From the NCBI RefSeq assembly GCF_022458985.1, contig NC_061789.1, positions 10,546,357 to 10,610,356 of the forward strand: a DNA stretch of 64,000 bases, written 5' to 3'. The notes beneath the pieces were generated by a model. It searched no databases and was not told the origin of the DNA. It saw nothing but the letters and a program-made list of their open reading frames with translations. This DNA is from Mugil cephalus (Eukaryota > Chordata > Actinopteri > Mugiliformes > Mugilidae). The translations under genes were made by a program, and so were the position numbers. Position 1 is the first letter of the stretch. Every line of letters begins with the position of its first letter. This document shows positions 43,861 through 56,300 of this stretch, one piece after another.

Positions 43861-43889
43861 TTTATTTATTTATTTATTTATTTATTTTT
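43861..43889. repeat. (TTTA)n microsatellite
   Basis: Seven TTTA units. On the minus strand this is a run of AATAAA motifs downstream of the zinc-finger gene, so it could provide polyadenylation signals, though it lies 1.7 kb past the stop. Confidence 0.85.
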
Positions 43890-44048
43890 GACTTCTCCAC
43901 GCCGACTTCGGATTTGGGTCGTCCATTCTCGATCTTGACAACACCTGCCGACGCTTGAGCAAGAAAATATCTGCATTCTTCTTATGAATGAACAGTATCG
44001 TTAGCCTCCTCCGCGAGAAAAGCGGCACTGATGGTGATAATAATAAAA

Positions 44049-44095
44049 CATTTTATTTGTATAGCACTTTTCTAAATACTCAAAGACACTTTACA
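44049..44095 (-). repeat. LINE-like 3' tail, reverse orientation
   Basis: Read on the minus strand this is TGTAAAGTGTCTTTGAGTAT followed by TTAGAAAAGTGCTATACAAATAAAA, split here for length. It is a well-preserved version of the same fish retroposon tail as at 22305. It lies downstream of the zinc-finger gene. Confidence 0.5.
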
Positions 44096-45447
44096 AGGAG
44101 AGAGAAAGCAACAATAACAATGAAAACATGTCATGAATAAAAATAGAAACAACTTTAAAAAGAGAAAATACAATGTCAGTAGAATTGAGGGTATTTCAAT
44201 GAACACCGTGTTAGCGAGATAATCTAACAGAACTACATACTGGATCCATGAATTAACTGTCACTCCTCCCGACTGACCGCTTTACAAAATTCTTCAACGT
44301 GGCCGGCTGCGATCGGCTGGAGACCTGGGTGTTAAATAAAACCATCCTTCTTCCCCTACACGAAAAGAAACACTGGGAGGTGTAGCTGGGGTGGGTCCGG
44401 GGGCTGAAAATACACTGGATATTTTGGCCGCTGTAGCTTCCAGCTGTGGTTTCAGGTGTCGCGGGCTCAGACTAGGCCCAGTCACTGCTGCCGAGTCACT
44501 GGAGGTGGACGAGAGTGGTGGTAAGAGGAGGTGGGGGCTGATGTAAGGCTGATCTTACATCTTCATAGTGGACACAGCTCTGGGGGGAGGCGGTAATAAT
44601 TAAACAGCACTTGTCTTAAAGTGCTTTTAAGTGAGAGGAACACTGTAACAGTCAGTTTGAAACGAGAGGGATGAAGACTTTTCTCGACGACAGCAGATTC
44701 CCCGAAACTAAAATGACTTGAAACGACCTGATGAGAGTTTAAAAACAAAACAAAAAAAAGAGCTTAACGAAGGTGATGGGCGCCACACAGAGGCCAAACG
44801 GCCGCGTGCACGTTGAAATGTTTTGCAGAGGAGCTACCGGCCGAGGGGGGTCGGTCGTGGTCCTTGGAGATGAGGTGTGCGATCACACTGGAGGTAAAAA
44901 GGAATCAGCTTGAGTGACGCCTGCACAATATACACAAAGTTCGCTCTGTCGAAAGAGTTTGAGGTTTGATTCCTTATTAGATTTTAAAAAAAAAAAAAAA
45001 AAAAAGGTGGGTGTTATGTTCATAAACATATCGGACCGAGGAAGAATTTTTGTCACATTTACTTGGCGCCCGGGAATCCCTCGACGTTGGGGGCGGGGTG
45101 GGGGGAGTCTGGGTCACCCTTTGATAAAAATAGGCTTTCATTTAACATATGGAAAAAGGGTCGGGGAGGGGGGGAGAGACACTATTCATAATGGGAAGGA
45201 TAGATATTTTCATAACTAGGAGGATGGGAGAGATAAATTCTTAGTGAGAGGACAGATTAGAGGACAAACATTTTAACTTATATCCAGTACATGGCATAGA
45301 TCATACATGAGGGTCAAGGCAACACATTGTTTTAAACCTAACTACTCAGTAATCAATCTCAACTAGTTCATAATGGTGCCCGTCCCCATTCCCAAACACA
45401 ACGTTCCAAAGAAGGGGTGAGGGGACGAGGAAAGGGCGGGAGGAGGA

Positions 45448-45512
45448 GGGGGGGGGGGGGGGGGAGGGGGGAAGCGGGGGCGTCCGGCAGTCCTCCATCC
45501 ATCCATCCATCC
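45448..45512. repeat. G17 run and (CCAT)n in the zinc-finger gene 3'UTR region
   Basis: A run of 17 G at 45448-45464 followed by (CCAT)n at 45495-45512. In the transcript these are a poly-C tract and (AUGG)n, 130 to 190 nt past the stop codon. Confidence 0.8.
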
Positions 45513-45639
45513 TTGATGCTGGGTCTGAAAGGGGGTTTGGGGGGGTGTGGTTTGGAGGTCGTGTCGTAGGTGGTGGTGGACGTGAAGGTGGAGGGAGGGA
45601 GGGAGGGGGCAGGGGGAGGGTGCTCGGTTCCAGGCAGTC

Positions 45640-45807
45640 TCATTGATTGTAGAGGGACCGCTGCTCCCAGGGCATGGCCTGGATGGTGCGTGGCACGGGG
45701 GAAGGCTTGAGCGTGGGCGCTCCGTTCGGATGGAGGGAGTGGCCGATGGGGTTGATGGTGGTGAGGGGCCGCTGGGGGGCCAGAGAGAAAGTGTCCTGGT
45801 GCTTCGG
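45640..45807 (-). CDS. Zinc-finger gene last coding exon
   Basis: 168 nt including the TGA stop at 45642-45640. The acceptor is GACGCTCTCAG|CCGAAG, phase 0, fitting the exon 6 donor. It encodes PKHQDTFSLAPQRPLTTINP and ends PRTIQAMPWEQRSLYNQ. An overlapping 210-residue ORF in another frame is a shadow. The C-rich 3'UTR follows; no polyadenylation signal was chosen. Confidence 0.78.
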   Translation of the reverse strand, partial: PKHQDTFSLAPQRPLTTINPIGHSLHPNGAPTLKPSPVPRTIQAMPWEQRSLYNQ

Positions 45808-47310
45808 CTGAGAGCGTCGAGAAGAGACAGCGGGGGGGAGGGGCGGAGGGAGGAGAATGAGGGAGACCGTTAGACGTCGTCAATGGAGAGACTTTGCAGA
45901 ATAATAAATAATATATAAGTAAATGTTTGATGCATGAGAAGAATGCAAAAAGCAACAATGAAGGCAGAGGACGTGGAGCAAACAGCAAAACAACATTCAA
46001 ATCTTCACGTGTGGACTAAATAAACGTTCCTGAGAAGCTGCACTGTGTCCTCTTACATGTCAAGTCTTTTGATCGTGCACAGATCCCAGTGGGTTTTTGG
46101 ACTCTCAGTATTTGTGTTGTGGTCATTTTCTTCAGCTCTTTTAAACAACTAGTTAACGGGTCAGTTTAACGACTCATTTTTTTTTTTTTTTTTTTTAAAT
46201 GAGGAACCATTTAACTGTTAAACAGGTTATTATCACTAAATATTCTTACATTTTATTACACTACAGGGCAAAAATTTTGGAAGCAAGATCAAATTACATA
46301 TGTAATTGCTTAGATTTTGTTTTCCTCTTCCTCTAGTTTTAACAGCACGGCATATACGAGGCATTTGTTCCACAAGGGATAATTACATGCAAACTCTCAA
46401 ATGCTCAGAAGGATTAAAGTGAATAATGCAAAGTGTGATTTTTTTTTTACTTTTGCACTCAAGTGTTGACTCTTGCAAATCTTCTCGACCCCAAAACTAA
46501 GCCCTTCTTCTTTTCTTTTGCTGACATTTATTCAGCGATGTTCAGGTAACATTAATGTACACTTAAAGGTAAATTGAGGAAAATGGTTCATATCAATAAA
46601 AGCAAAGTGTGATCATCACTAGAACTCATGCTGGTTTTTAAGAAAGGCCTTGTGAACGGAAACTCCAAGTAGCTTCCAAACGTTTGCCCTGAAGTGAACA
46701 TACTTTACATAAGAATTGTTATTTTTATTTTTGTGTATTTATTTTTATATATTGCTGATATATATACTGAACTGTTCTTCCCTTAAAGAAACTCAAAGTG
46801 CAAAATGTTTTTGACTGCAAGTTGATTATTAAATTATTTCCTAATGGCAATAATCAGCTGAGCTCAAGAGAATCAACACAGGTTTTCTCTCGGCCTCTTG
46901 TTCATCTTATACCAGCAATCACTCAGTATGTTTATATGTGCATTGAAAAAACCTAAACTATCGCCTTAATCCGACTTTAACTGGACAACTTAAGTGCATG
47001 TTAACGCGTTACTCTCCCTAACCCAGATAATGAAACTGGAAATCAATTTTCTCTCTGAACTACTATTTATCAAGTTGTTGTTTGAAATGTCGGTCTGTAT
47101 TTATTAAATGACATAAGTCAGCCAGAAGGGGGGTCGTATTAACCCTCTGAAAAGACACATATCGCCACCTAGTGCGGAGGAGGAGGACATGTTCTCATCA
47201 GTTCTACGTTTTTCTCTGTTTCATGTAAACTGGGACAAGGAGCATATTCAGACAGTGGAAATATGAGCATAGCTCGATTAAGTTGTGCATGTAAACACAC
47301 TGAGTGTGAA

Positions 47311-47342
<32 letters not shown>

Positions 47343-50300
47343 AAGGTGTTTGTGTTGACTTTGGTGTTTTCACACGTGTGGTTGGAGCCTCAATAACGTG
47401 TTAAAACACTAACGTCACACAAAGCGAAGCCAGCATCTCCCACGTTCTACAAAGTAAAAACTCTTTATCGACACCAGTGACTTTGACATGTACTCTCTAA
47501 TTTCAAACTATTCAGATTTAGGGAGATGAACAGTGTTTCTGATGTCATTTAAAACGGATGTTGCAGATTCCAACCCGAAGACTTGAATAACCCAAATATT
47601 TAAAACAAACAAACAGAAAAAAAACAACTTGATGCATCTGTGAAGTCAAATGGCACGATTCATGTACAGCCCTCAGTGCAACAGTGAGATGTGAAGCAGG
47701 GAGAATGATTATCATGAGAGACGGATCAAGTTAGCAGCTCAGCCCCAGGTTAGTCGTGTTAGAGAGTCTCCTACCGCCAGAGGGGATCCACAGCTCACAG
47801 GAAACCAGATAACGACCTATAGATTTAGTCTGTTGTTTTTCTCAGAAGGCCACTGGGAGTATGAGCAGGGAAAAGTTACCATACTAGTCTAAACCCAGGT
47901 CAGTGGTTCTCTTAAAAAAAAAAAAAAAAAAACTCTTCATGCCTGAATGATAATTAGCATTAATAATAATAATAATAATAATACTACATGTTTTATCGTT
48001 TTAATTGCAGTTTTTGAGCCAGGATTGCTGATCAAATGGACATATTACACTAAACACTAACAGCTGACGGGTAAAGTTAAGATGAACCAGCTAACATTAG
48101 CTTTTTTGTTCAGTTTTTCAGTTCATATATATATATATATATTTAAAAATCACAATTACAAGTTTCAGAGTAAACGACCGGCGAGCTCCAAAATTAATAA
48201 GATTTCTCACATTTAAAGGACTCGTTAATGACTCAATTTTGTGGGGGAAAAAAAATGGTGATGATGCCCCTCGAAGGGCTACTAGATACTTTCTTCTAAA
48301 TACATAATTTTTCCCGAGTCCAAATTTCCTCAGAGTTGTTCACGACATGTTCACAGTCCCAAAATTAGATGAACCTGACCCAGGGACTGAGGTACAACAC
48401 CGGTCAAAAGTTTTAGAACAGCACGCAAGTATCCTCTGGTATAGTTGGGTCAGGGCCTCATCCTACAGCAAGATAATGACCCAAACCTTTAGTCCAAGCT
48501 AAGCTAAGGAAGGTAAGGAAGCTAAGGAAGCTAAGGAAGCATGGAGTGGACCATGGCCCAGTCTCTAGATATTAAACTCATGGACACAAGAGTGAAAGCA
48601 AAGCTACAAGTGCCGCACATTTCTGGGAACTTCTGCAATGAAACTGTGAGGAAAAATATTTGATTTCCGTTTTTAGAAAGAAAGAATGTCACATCAGCCA
48701 CAGAAGGTTATTTTGATGAGTTGACAGTTCAGAATATATTTTTAGATATATATATATTAACTTCTGTTGTTTATTTGGTCTATGCTTTTATTTCAGAGTA
48801 AAATGAGACATTAAACTGCACACATTTCAATAAAAAAAAGAAAGAAAATAATAGTGTTCTAAAACCTTTGACCGGTAGTGTAATTAATAGCAGCGTATAA
48901 ACATATTACTGCCCATTTTTATATTGTGTGTGCAGCAAAAGTCACTTCATTTAAAATTAGTTTTTAATATAAATTAATTAAAAAGACAAAAAAAATTACT
49001 GACGTTGTGTTTAATATTCAAACTGGAATTTAAACCATTACTTACAACCTCTATTATTTCTGTTGGTTTTCTCTTTGTTGTTTTGCTACGTTTCAACAAT
49101 CTACTTCCTATCTTCATCCTAAAAGCTGCCAAATTAATTGATTCATAATAGTTGCCTCCGTAATTATAAAATATCACTGTAATAATTACAGCGACATATG
49201 TTTCATCTCCAAATTGAAGGAGACCGTTACCAGGCGTCTACTGTTTCTCCTCTAATATTTCCCGTGTCAGCGGTGACTAAAGCCCTGCGCTGTTAGAAAG
49301 CATTAGCCCCCCTCTCCAGGTGTTAGTAGGTGGACAGGGAGAAGAGGCAGCTAGCCAGCAGATAGCGAACAGCGGGTGTTGTGTGTGGGGCGGTGCTCTC
49401 TCCTACCATGGGGTTGGCGCTCAGCCTAGTGTATCCCGAGCTCATCTCCTTTACCTCAGGCACCAGGGGCTGGAGCAGGGAGTAGGAGGAGGACGGGGTG
49501 GCGCTGGAGGAGGAGACGTGTTTGCTGGAGGACGAGCTCCTCATGCTCTGCTGGCTGCTCTGAGAGGACACTGAGCTTGGACGGCCCTGCTGGCGCACAC
49601 ACACACGCACAAATCTCAACACTCTTAATGCCAACCAGTAGAAGTTTATGTATTATTTTTTTTTTTTTTGCCTACCTGGTGGGGGTCAGGCACAGACTGG
49701 CTGGCCACGCCGCCGCCCGGCCCTCCCTGGGACATCGGTGAGACGCAGTGGGAGGGAAGAGGTTCCTGTTGGCCATGTCCTCCGTGTTGCGCTTGCATCA
49801 TGGAGCTAGCATTGTTCTGCTGTTGTTGCTGCTGCTGTTGTTGCTGCTGCTGCTGCTGTTGACGTCGAGCGTTGGAGAAATTGGAGCGGCGACCGCCAGA
49901 CTGGACGGAGAGAGACAAGGGAGACGAGGGAGTTAAAAACCCGTCCCCGTCGTCGCGGCTGCGCTTCATGCCAGTAACGCATGCTTGTAACTGAGATAAT
50001 ACAGATTTGAGGAGTGGTGACGGATGAAGGATGATACTGTAATCTTATAAATCTCCACACTCAAGTTTCCTTCTCGAAGCTCGGTGCTGCTCTGAGTTTA
50101 TGCGTCTCAGCTCTGCCTCACACTCGTCTCCTCCCACTGCCCTGTCCCTCTTTACGCCTGTCAATGTGAGCGGATGGAGTGGTCAACTTGCACGTACACG
50201 CACAAACAAGCAAACGAACAAATACACTCACACAGACATCGAGTAACAAACCTAGAGCCTACGACTAAATATAATCTGACAACTCGGATATAGTCGACTT

Positions 50301-53300
50301 CACAACTTTGGGGATTTTTGGACGACGTCAATTTAAATCTCAAGTTCAGAGACTAGACACAACGATCAGGCATAACATTATGACCACCTTCCTAACATAA
50401 AACAGTTGTGACTCATCAGAGAATAGACGTGGGCCTTCTGAGGGCGTCCTGTGGTGTCTGGTAACAGGAGGCATTTGGGTCCTATGGGTTGAGGGGAGGG
50501 GCCTAAAAGTTACAAATAATTAACGCTGTGGATATTTTGAGCAGTAAGTAGGCGCCTAGAGATCACCCTCCACTCAAAGGCTGCTTCTTTACTCGATTTT
50601 GAATTCAAGATGTCAGCGGCAGAGTCAAAAACACTCAGGAATCCCATAAAGATCACGTCTTTATTTACAGTCCTGGTGTTTTCACTCTCTAAACATTTAT
50701 GCTGCTGTTCTACGAGTGTACGGACAAAATCTGAGAAACTTTGTGGAACTGAATTATTCTTCTTATTCATTCCACATGTGCTTTTCTTGCAGGGGAAAAG
50801 TTACTGCATCTACATCACAGTATATCGGCATGAAAATAAATAAATAAGCGCCTTTAAAGGGGCCGTCCCAAATCCTGATGAACTGGAAATACGTGGCCTG
50901 TGGACAATGTCTAAGCCACATTTATATACTTGTCTAGAGCTCCGTTAATCACAACGCCACCATATTGGCAGGAAAGCGCGCTTCTCTGATGACTATTTGG
51001 TCGACAACTGCAAGCAACTGACTCATTAACGTGGGGCTTGTTGTGCCCCAGGACACCTGGACAGTCGGGGACAAGCGAAGAGGAAATCGTTTCCCAAAGA
51101 TCCCACGAGATGGCAGGTGTGAAAATGAAGCGGTGAGATCCCTGAACAAACAGGTTTTTCTTGTATAGCGATCGCTTTCTATCAGGGACAGAATCCAGCA
51201 TTTTCCAGGAGTAATGCCTTGTTTATTTAGTTTTTATCGCGATGTCCAGCAGATTTCTCTTCATAGAGGCAAATCAGGCTGATGTTTACAACATGGATTA
51301 CAGAGGAACGTTGCACATGCAGCATTAAAACTACTCACAATGACAGAGAAATTAGTTACTGCGATTACGTTACAGTGGATAATATCTACACGTAGATGAT
51401 AAATTAGACATTAATTTAAACTGGAAATGTCATGAAAGTTATAAGGCATATAACAGTGATTAGCTCGTTACATTATGCTGCCGCTATGACAGCGTAACAG
51501 TGACGAAGAGACTCTTTTTTTAAGCTACAAACTCCAAAACGGGGCGTTCATCTGGACGCCTCTAGTCTCTTGTTTGTTTTCAATTAAAGTTAATATATAT
51601 CCAGATACGACAGGTCAGGAACATTGTCACCGTTGGTGGTTTTAATGCTCAAAAAAAAAAAAAAGCACAGCTGGGGCACGATAAGAGTCTGTGATATATA
51701 ATATGTTCAGTTTTGCCTAGTACTGGTCATTTTGTATCTGTTCATAGTGATGTAAACTCTGACGGCCTGAAATCAGCGCTGCCAACATGGCGGCGTCAAC
51801 AAAAATGTCACGGAGCTCTATGGGCAACATGTTCGTCTGGGGTTGGCAGTAAAATTGAGCCTGAATTACGTCAAATTAAAACTTTTGTGTGTGGAATTTT
51901 AAATGTGATGGTCAGACACAGGCTCTTGCATTTGCTTTAAAGTTGAAACCAGACCAGTTACTGGGATTTTCCCCCCCGACCATCACATCCAAAACACCTG
52001 AACTAGTTGGCCCTTCCTCACAGCTCCACCTCAGTCTGCCTGACACACAACAACAACAACAACACACACACACACACAAGCGCGCACACACACGCTCACG
52101 CTCACACCAACCTGGTTTTTGGCCGCGGCGCTGCAGCGGTGCTGGGCCAGGTCCAGCATGGTTCGGTAGCTCTTAAAGCAGGACGGGCAGTTGAACCGGT
52201 TCTTATGAACCAACCCGACGCACACGCAAGACACACAAACACACACACATACACACACATATAAGTTTGGATTACTACACTTGTATGGAAAATCCGCTGA
52301 TTCGTATTCGTCCTGATATCTGAGCCCTGACCCTTTCCCTAAACTCAGCCTAACCCTGGTCTAACCCTAGCTGCACAGCTTTTACAACAGGAGGCCTGAC
52401 GAAAGGTCCTCCGGGTCACTAGTGGCTGGAAGGAGGACAGAGGGTCAAGGAAAAACATGCCACACTCGCGCAACATGCACACTTTTCATCAAACAATGCA
52501 ATAAAATCATCATCAACGCTCACACATCAGTATTTCTGCACAAATAACACGAAACCAATATAAATTTAAACCCTTTTAACTTCACGTACCCGCAACACAT
52601 TTCACACAACCAGTCGTTTGCTCGTCGCAAAAAGTGCTACTTACCCCGTGACACAAATGTGTGAAACAAATTGTTAAAATGTGCTAAAATTGGTACCAAC
52701 AGTTTACAACCTGTGTGTGTGTGTGTGTGTGTAGGTTCTGAAAGAAGGCAACACTTAGTGCCAGTTTGCGGTCTTTAATCGTTTACACGCTCTAGCGTGC
52801 GAAGTGAGACGTGGCATTAAGTGCGTCTGCGACGGTTGAATTATTAGTTTAATGCGACGGAAAGAGGCCGCGCGGCGCGAGAGGACGGCGTCTCTGACGC
52901 TCACGGTGAAAACTGGGCACAAAAACGTCGGTTGCAGCCATCGAAAGCACGGACGTCTTGTTCAAGCTTGTCCGTAATAACGTATTTTACACTTAATGAG
53001 CGCAGCCTGTCGCGTCGCTCCTCCTGAACTTCACGTTTACTCGCGGAGCGTTTTACTGCAGCGACAAACTGAAGCAAAACTAACACACTCGCGACATTAA
53101 AGCAGTTTCGCACGCGCAGCGTCGTGTGGTGTTGCTCTCCAAGAATCAGCTTGGGTTCCTGTGGTGTGCCAGATAAAAGGCATTTAGAGCGAGGAGGAAG
53201 TACACTCTACTCATTTGTATGTGTGTTTTTAATCTATAATTCTCCCAACTCTTGCTCAAATACGACTTTCACACAGATGATGATTCCAGCCAAACCTTAG

Positions 53301-56300
53301 TGCTGGAGGGAGGAGAGGTGTTATTTTACAACACGCCTTTTTTTCTAAAAAGACGCCGTTCACTTCAACTGTTCCTCTGAATAGTTCTGATGTAATAAAT
53401 CTGGTGATATGCGACGTCTGTGGTCGGTGATTCATTCTGTTCCACGAATACAAAACAGAAAGATTCACAAGAGGAGCCGACATATCTGCGCCAGGTTCGG
53501 AAGGTGCAAACTTGAAGGTGAGGTTTCTCGAAACAGCTTTCCAGGTCACGGAGTATCGTGTTTATTTAATTGTCGCAGCGTTGTACAATTAAATTTCACT
53601 GGCGCATTTAAGTCCGTCTGTGTTGTTTTGGACTCTATGACCCATTTTTCCGATCATGACAGTTTGAGGGTCGGTTCAGAGCCAGAGTCTAACATTTAAA
53701 ATACTCATAAACGTCACGTTCGACCTTCGTCGCATCGATGCAGAAGAGTCAGCAGCCGTGTTTGCAGCGTCACTTAATTGTAGTTGCTTCTGTCGTAAGC
53801 GTGCCGACATAAAAATGCAACTTTGAAATGCAGACGGTGGCTTTTTGCTGTGTCTGGCCCTGGCACTGCTGGTAAATGCATACAGATAAATACGCTGTTG
53901 TGGTTAGTGACTAATTCACATTGGTGCGAATGAGCCATCTGTGCCCTTATTTGGCTCTTTGACAAGGGTTTATGAAGAAACATCTGTCACTTTACGCCTT
54001 TAATTAAAGAGATCACATTTACTTAACGGTTCATGGAAAGTTGTGCTTCCACAACAGTTACTGAAGCAGTGGGATTAATGCTGGTGGTAATTTCAGTGGA
54101 GTTTCAACCAAATTTTCCACAAACTTTCTGAAAACAGCACGGAGGCGCTGGAGGAAGAAACGTGCCGAGGACATATTACAAGGATTAAAATATTGTATCA
54201 TCCAAAAACCGCAAAGATTTAAGTTAAAATCCTCTAGTAAAGAGTAAAGACTGAAAGTTTGTTTGAGGAGCTTCGCTGCATCTGTGGTACAGATTAGTGG
54301 ATATGTGCGACACAGCCTTTGTTGACAGCTTGAGCACCACTGTGTTAATTATCCCTTCCTAAAATAAAATTTTTGACTGTCACTAAGTGTATGTGTTCAT
54401 CCTGAAACGAAACACATCTAAAAAAAGGCCTTAAATTTACACATAACATTTTCCTCGAATATAAATCACGCAAGTACGTTTTTAACTCTCACAGTCAAAG
54501 AGACGTCCCACTGGCAACATGAATTAAGCCTACGCCATATCATCATCATCAGCATCGCCGCTCTCACACACAAACCTACCTGGTTGGATGCAGCAGCGGT
54601 GCAGCGGTGCTGAGCCAGCTCCAGCATGGTCCTATAGCTCTTGCAACAGGAGGGACAGTCGAAGCGGTTCGGCCCGTCGTCGTGAATCCTCTGGTGGTTG
54701 CGGAGGTACCGGGCCAGGCGGAAGGCTTTGCCGCACAGGTCGCACATGTAGCGCTTCTGACCGTGGATTCGCATGTGGTTGCGCAAGGACATGTAGTTGG
54801 TGTAGGGCTTGCTGCAAAAGTCGCACCTGGTGGCGAAAGTGTTTATTATGTAGAGTTTACCGAAAGACGTTTAACCTCAAATCGAAACGACAAAAGCCCC
54901 AGACCAGTACCTGAAGTCTCCAGTCTTGTGGGTGAGCTTGTGGTTGAGCAGGGAGCTGGCGTGCTTGTAGGCGCAGCTGCACAGGTCGCAGACGTACGGC
55001 CTCTCGTCCGACTCCATGTCGTCGGGCGCCGTCGTCGCCGGCTGCGGCGCCGGCGCCGGCGCTCGAGACTCCATGGAGAGACTCGAGCTGGAGAGTGACG
55101 CTGAGGAGAGGCTGGACGTGGAGAGGGCTGCCGAGGACGAGGGGAGCTGATCGCACCAGCTGATGGTCGAACTTGGCTGCGTCAGAGGAGAGGGAAACGT
55201 TAATGCAGACCGTGATGCGTGTAGAGAAGCAAATAACACTCTTACGACTTTTTTTTATATGATATGTACTTGTCCAAGAGATAGGAATTTGTATACGTGA
55301 AGTACTGGATAAAGAAGGAAAGGAAGCGGCTGCAGTCAGATCTTAGTTTGACATACAACTAAAACTGATACGACCATTTTTAAATGCCAAGTGTCTGCGC
55401 TTGACACAACCTGACACCCACAGCTTTTTATACATTTCATCAGTTCACTGACCTACTCAGTCTCCTCTACTCCTTTTACAACCATCACCTGACACTCAGC
55501 AACCTGCAGTTGATTGCCACAATTTGGGGATTAAATTAGAAAATAATCATTATGCTTTATGATGCCCACTGTGCAAAAACTGTCCAGGATTGTGTGTATG
55601 TATATATATATATATATATTATTACGGCATCCGGCTAAATACTCATGAATGCATTCTGATACAACAGTTCTACACTGAATCCCAGCTTTCAGGAAGGTGA
55701 TGATTCATCATTTGTTTAAAATAACAGCTGTGTTTTCATCTGGAAGCTGTGCTTGGTACAACAATTTAATCTAAATGCTTTGCAGACACATTTCTCGAAC
55801 CACAGACCACATCCTCCAAAGTGATCATAAGATTACATAAAGTCAACATTACAGGAAGTCACGAAAGCAGATTTGTTCCTGAAGTAAATCATATTATGAT
55901 GGCTCCGTTTCCACTAGTGCACCTAATGTACTGGTAAATTATTGTATGTATCTTCAGCAAAAGACTTATAATATATATATATATATATATATAAAAAAAG
56001 AAAACAGCAAGTGATCCTGGAAAGTGATTCTGACACCTGTCTCCCAATGATGACAGATTCAGCGACCCGTGTTGTTATTGCTAATAGCCCCACAAACTGC
56101 ACGTGTTTCCAACAGTGGAAGACAGGTAGCGGAAAATGTGTTTTTTTTTTTAAACATATAAATTGAATTGTGTTAGTGCCCGTGCAGATAATCTTTGGGC
56201 TGAGAGCGACCATGAATGAACCGCACAGTCTGGCATCACAAAGGGGTCTTTCAAAGTCCTCCGCGGGGCGTCTTCCGCTCCCGTTTCCTGCGGGGCAGCC

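Larger units (their letters stand above)
32000..45639. other. Intergenic region between igf2bp1 and the zinc-finger gene
   Basis: Roughly 13.6 kb with no ORF that resembles a protein family. It holds two MITEs, a hairpin, a LINE-like tail, several microsatellites and GC-rich patches at about 37200-37900 and 41690-42620. The part nearest 45639 includes the 3'UTR of the zinc-finger gene; its end was not located. Confidence 0.6.
45808..49406 (-). other. Zinc-finger gene intron 6 with three inverted-repeat elements
   Basis: 3.6 kb, the largest intron of the gene. It contains three different inverted-repeat transposon remnants (46257-46702, 46918-47308, 48393-48884) and a CAG/CTG repeat at 47311-47339. 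No exon was recognised inside. Confidence 0.8.

Noticed and set aside
45368..46000. 210-residue Pro-rich ORF on the minus strand
   Set aside because: It runs in a different frame through the last exon of the zinc-finger gene and its C-rich 3'UTR. The short frame ending SLYNQ fits the upstream phase and this one does not.
50911..51201. 96-residue minus-strand ORF that looked transposase-like
   Set aside because: I could not match it to any transposase or THAP-type motif; the resemblance was vague.
52112..52201. Duplicate exon as a processed or dead pseudo-exon
   Set aside because: The silent-to-replacement ratio and intact phase 0-0 borders argue against decay, so it is kept as a probable exon at moderate confidence.
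52340..52375. CCTAACCCTGGTCTAACCCTAG as interstitial telomere repeat
   Set aside because: Only two imperfect CCCTAA-like units; below what chance allows in 64 kb.
54607..55098. 163-residue ORF on the plus strand
   Set aside because: Antisense shadow of exons 2 and 3 of the zinc-finger gene.
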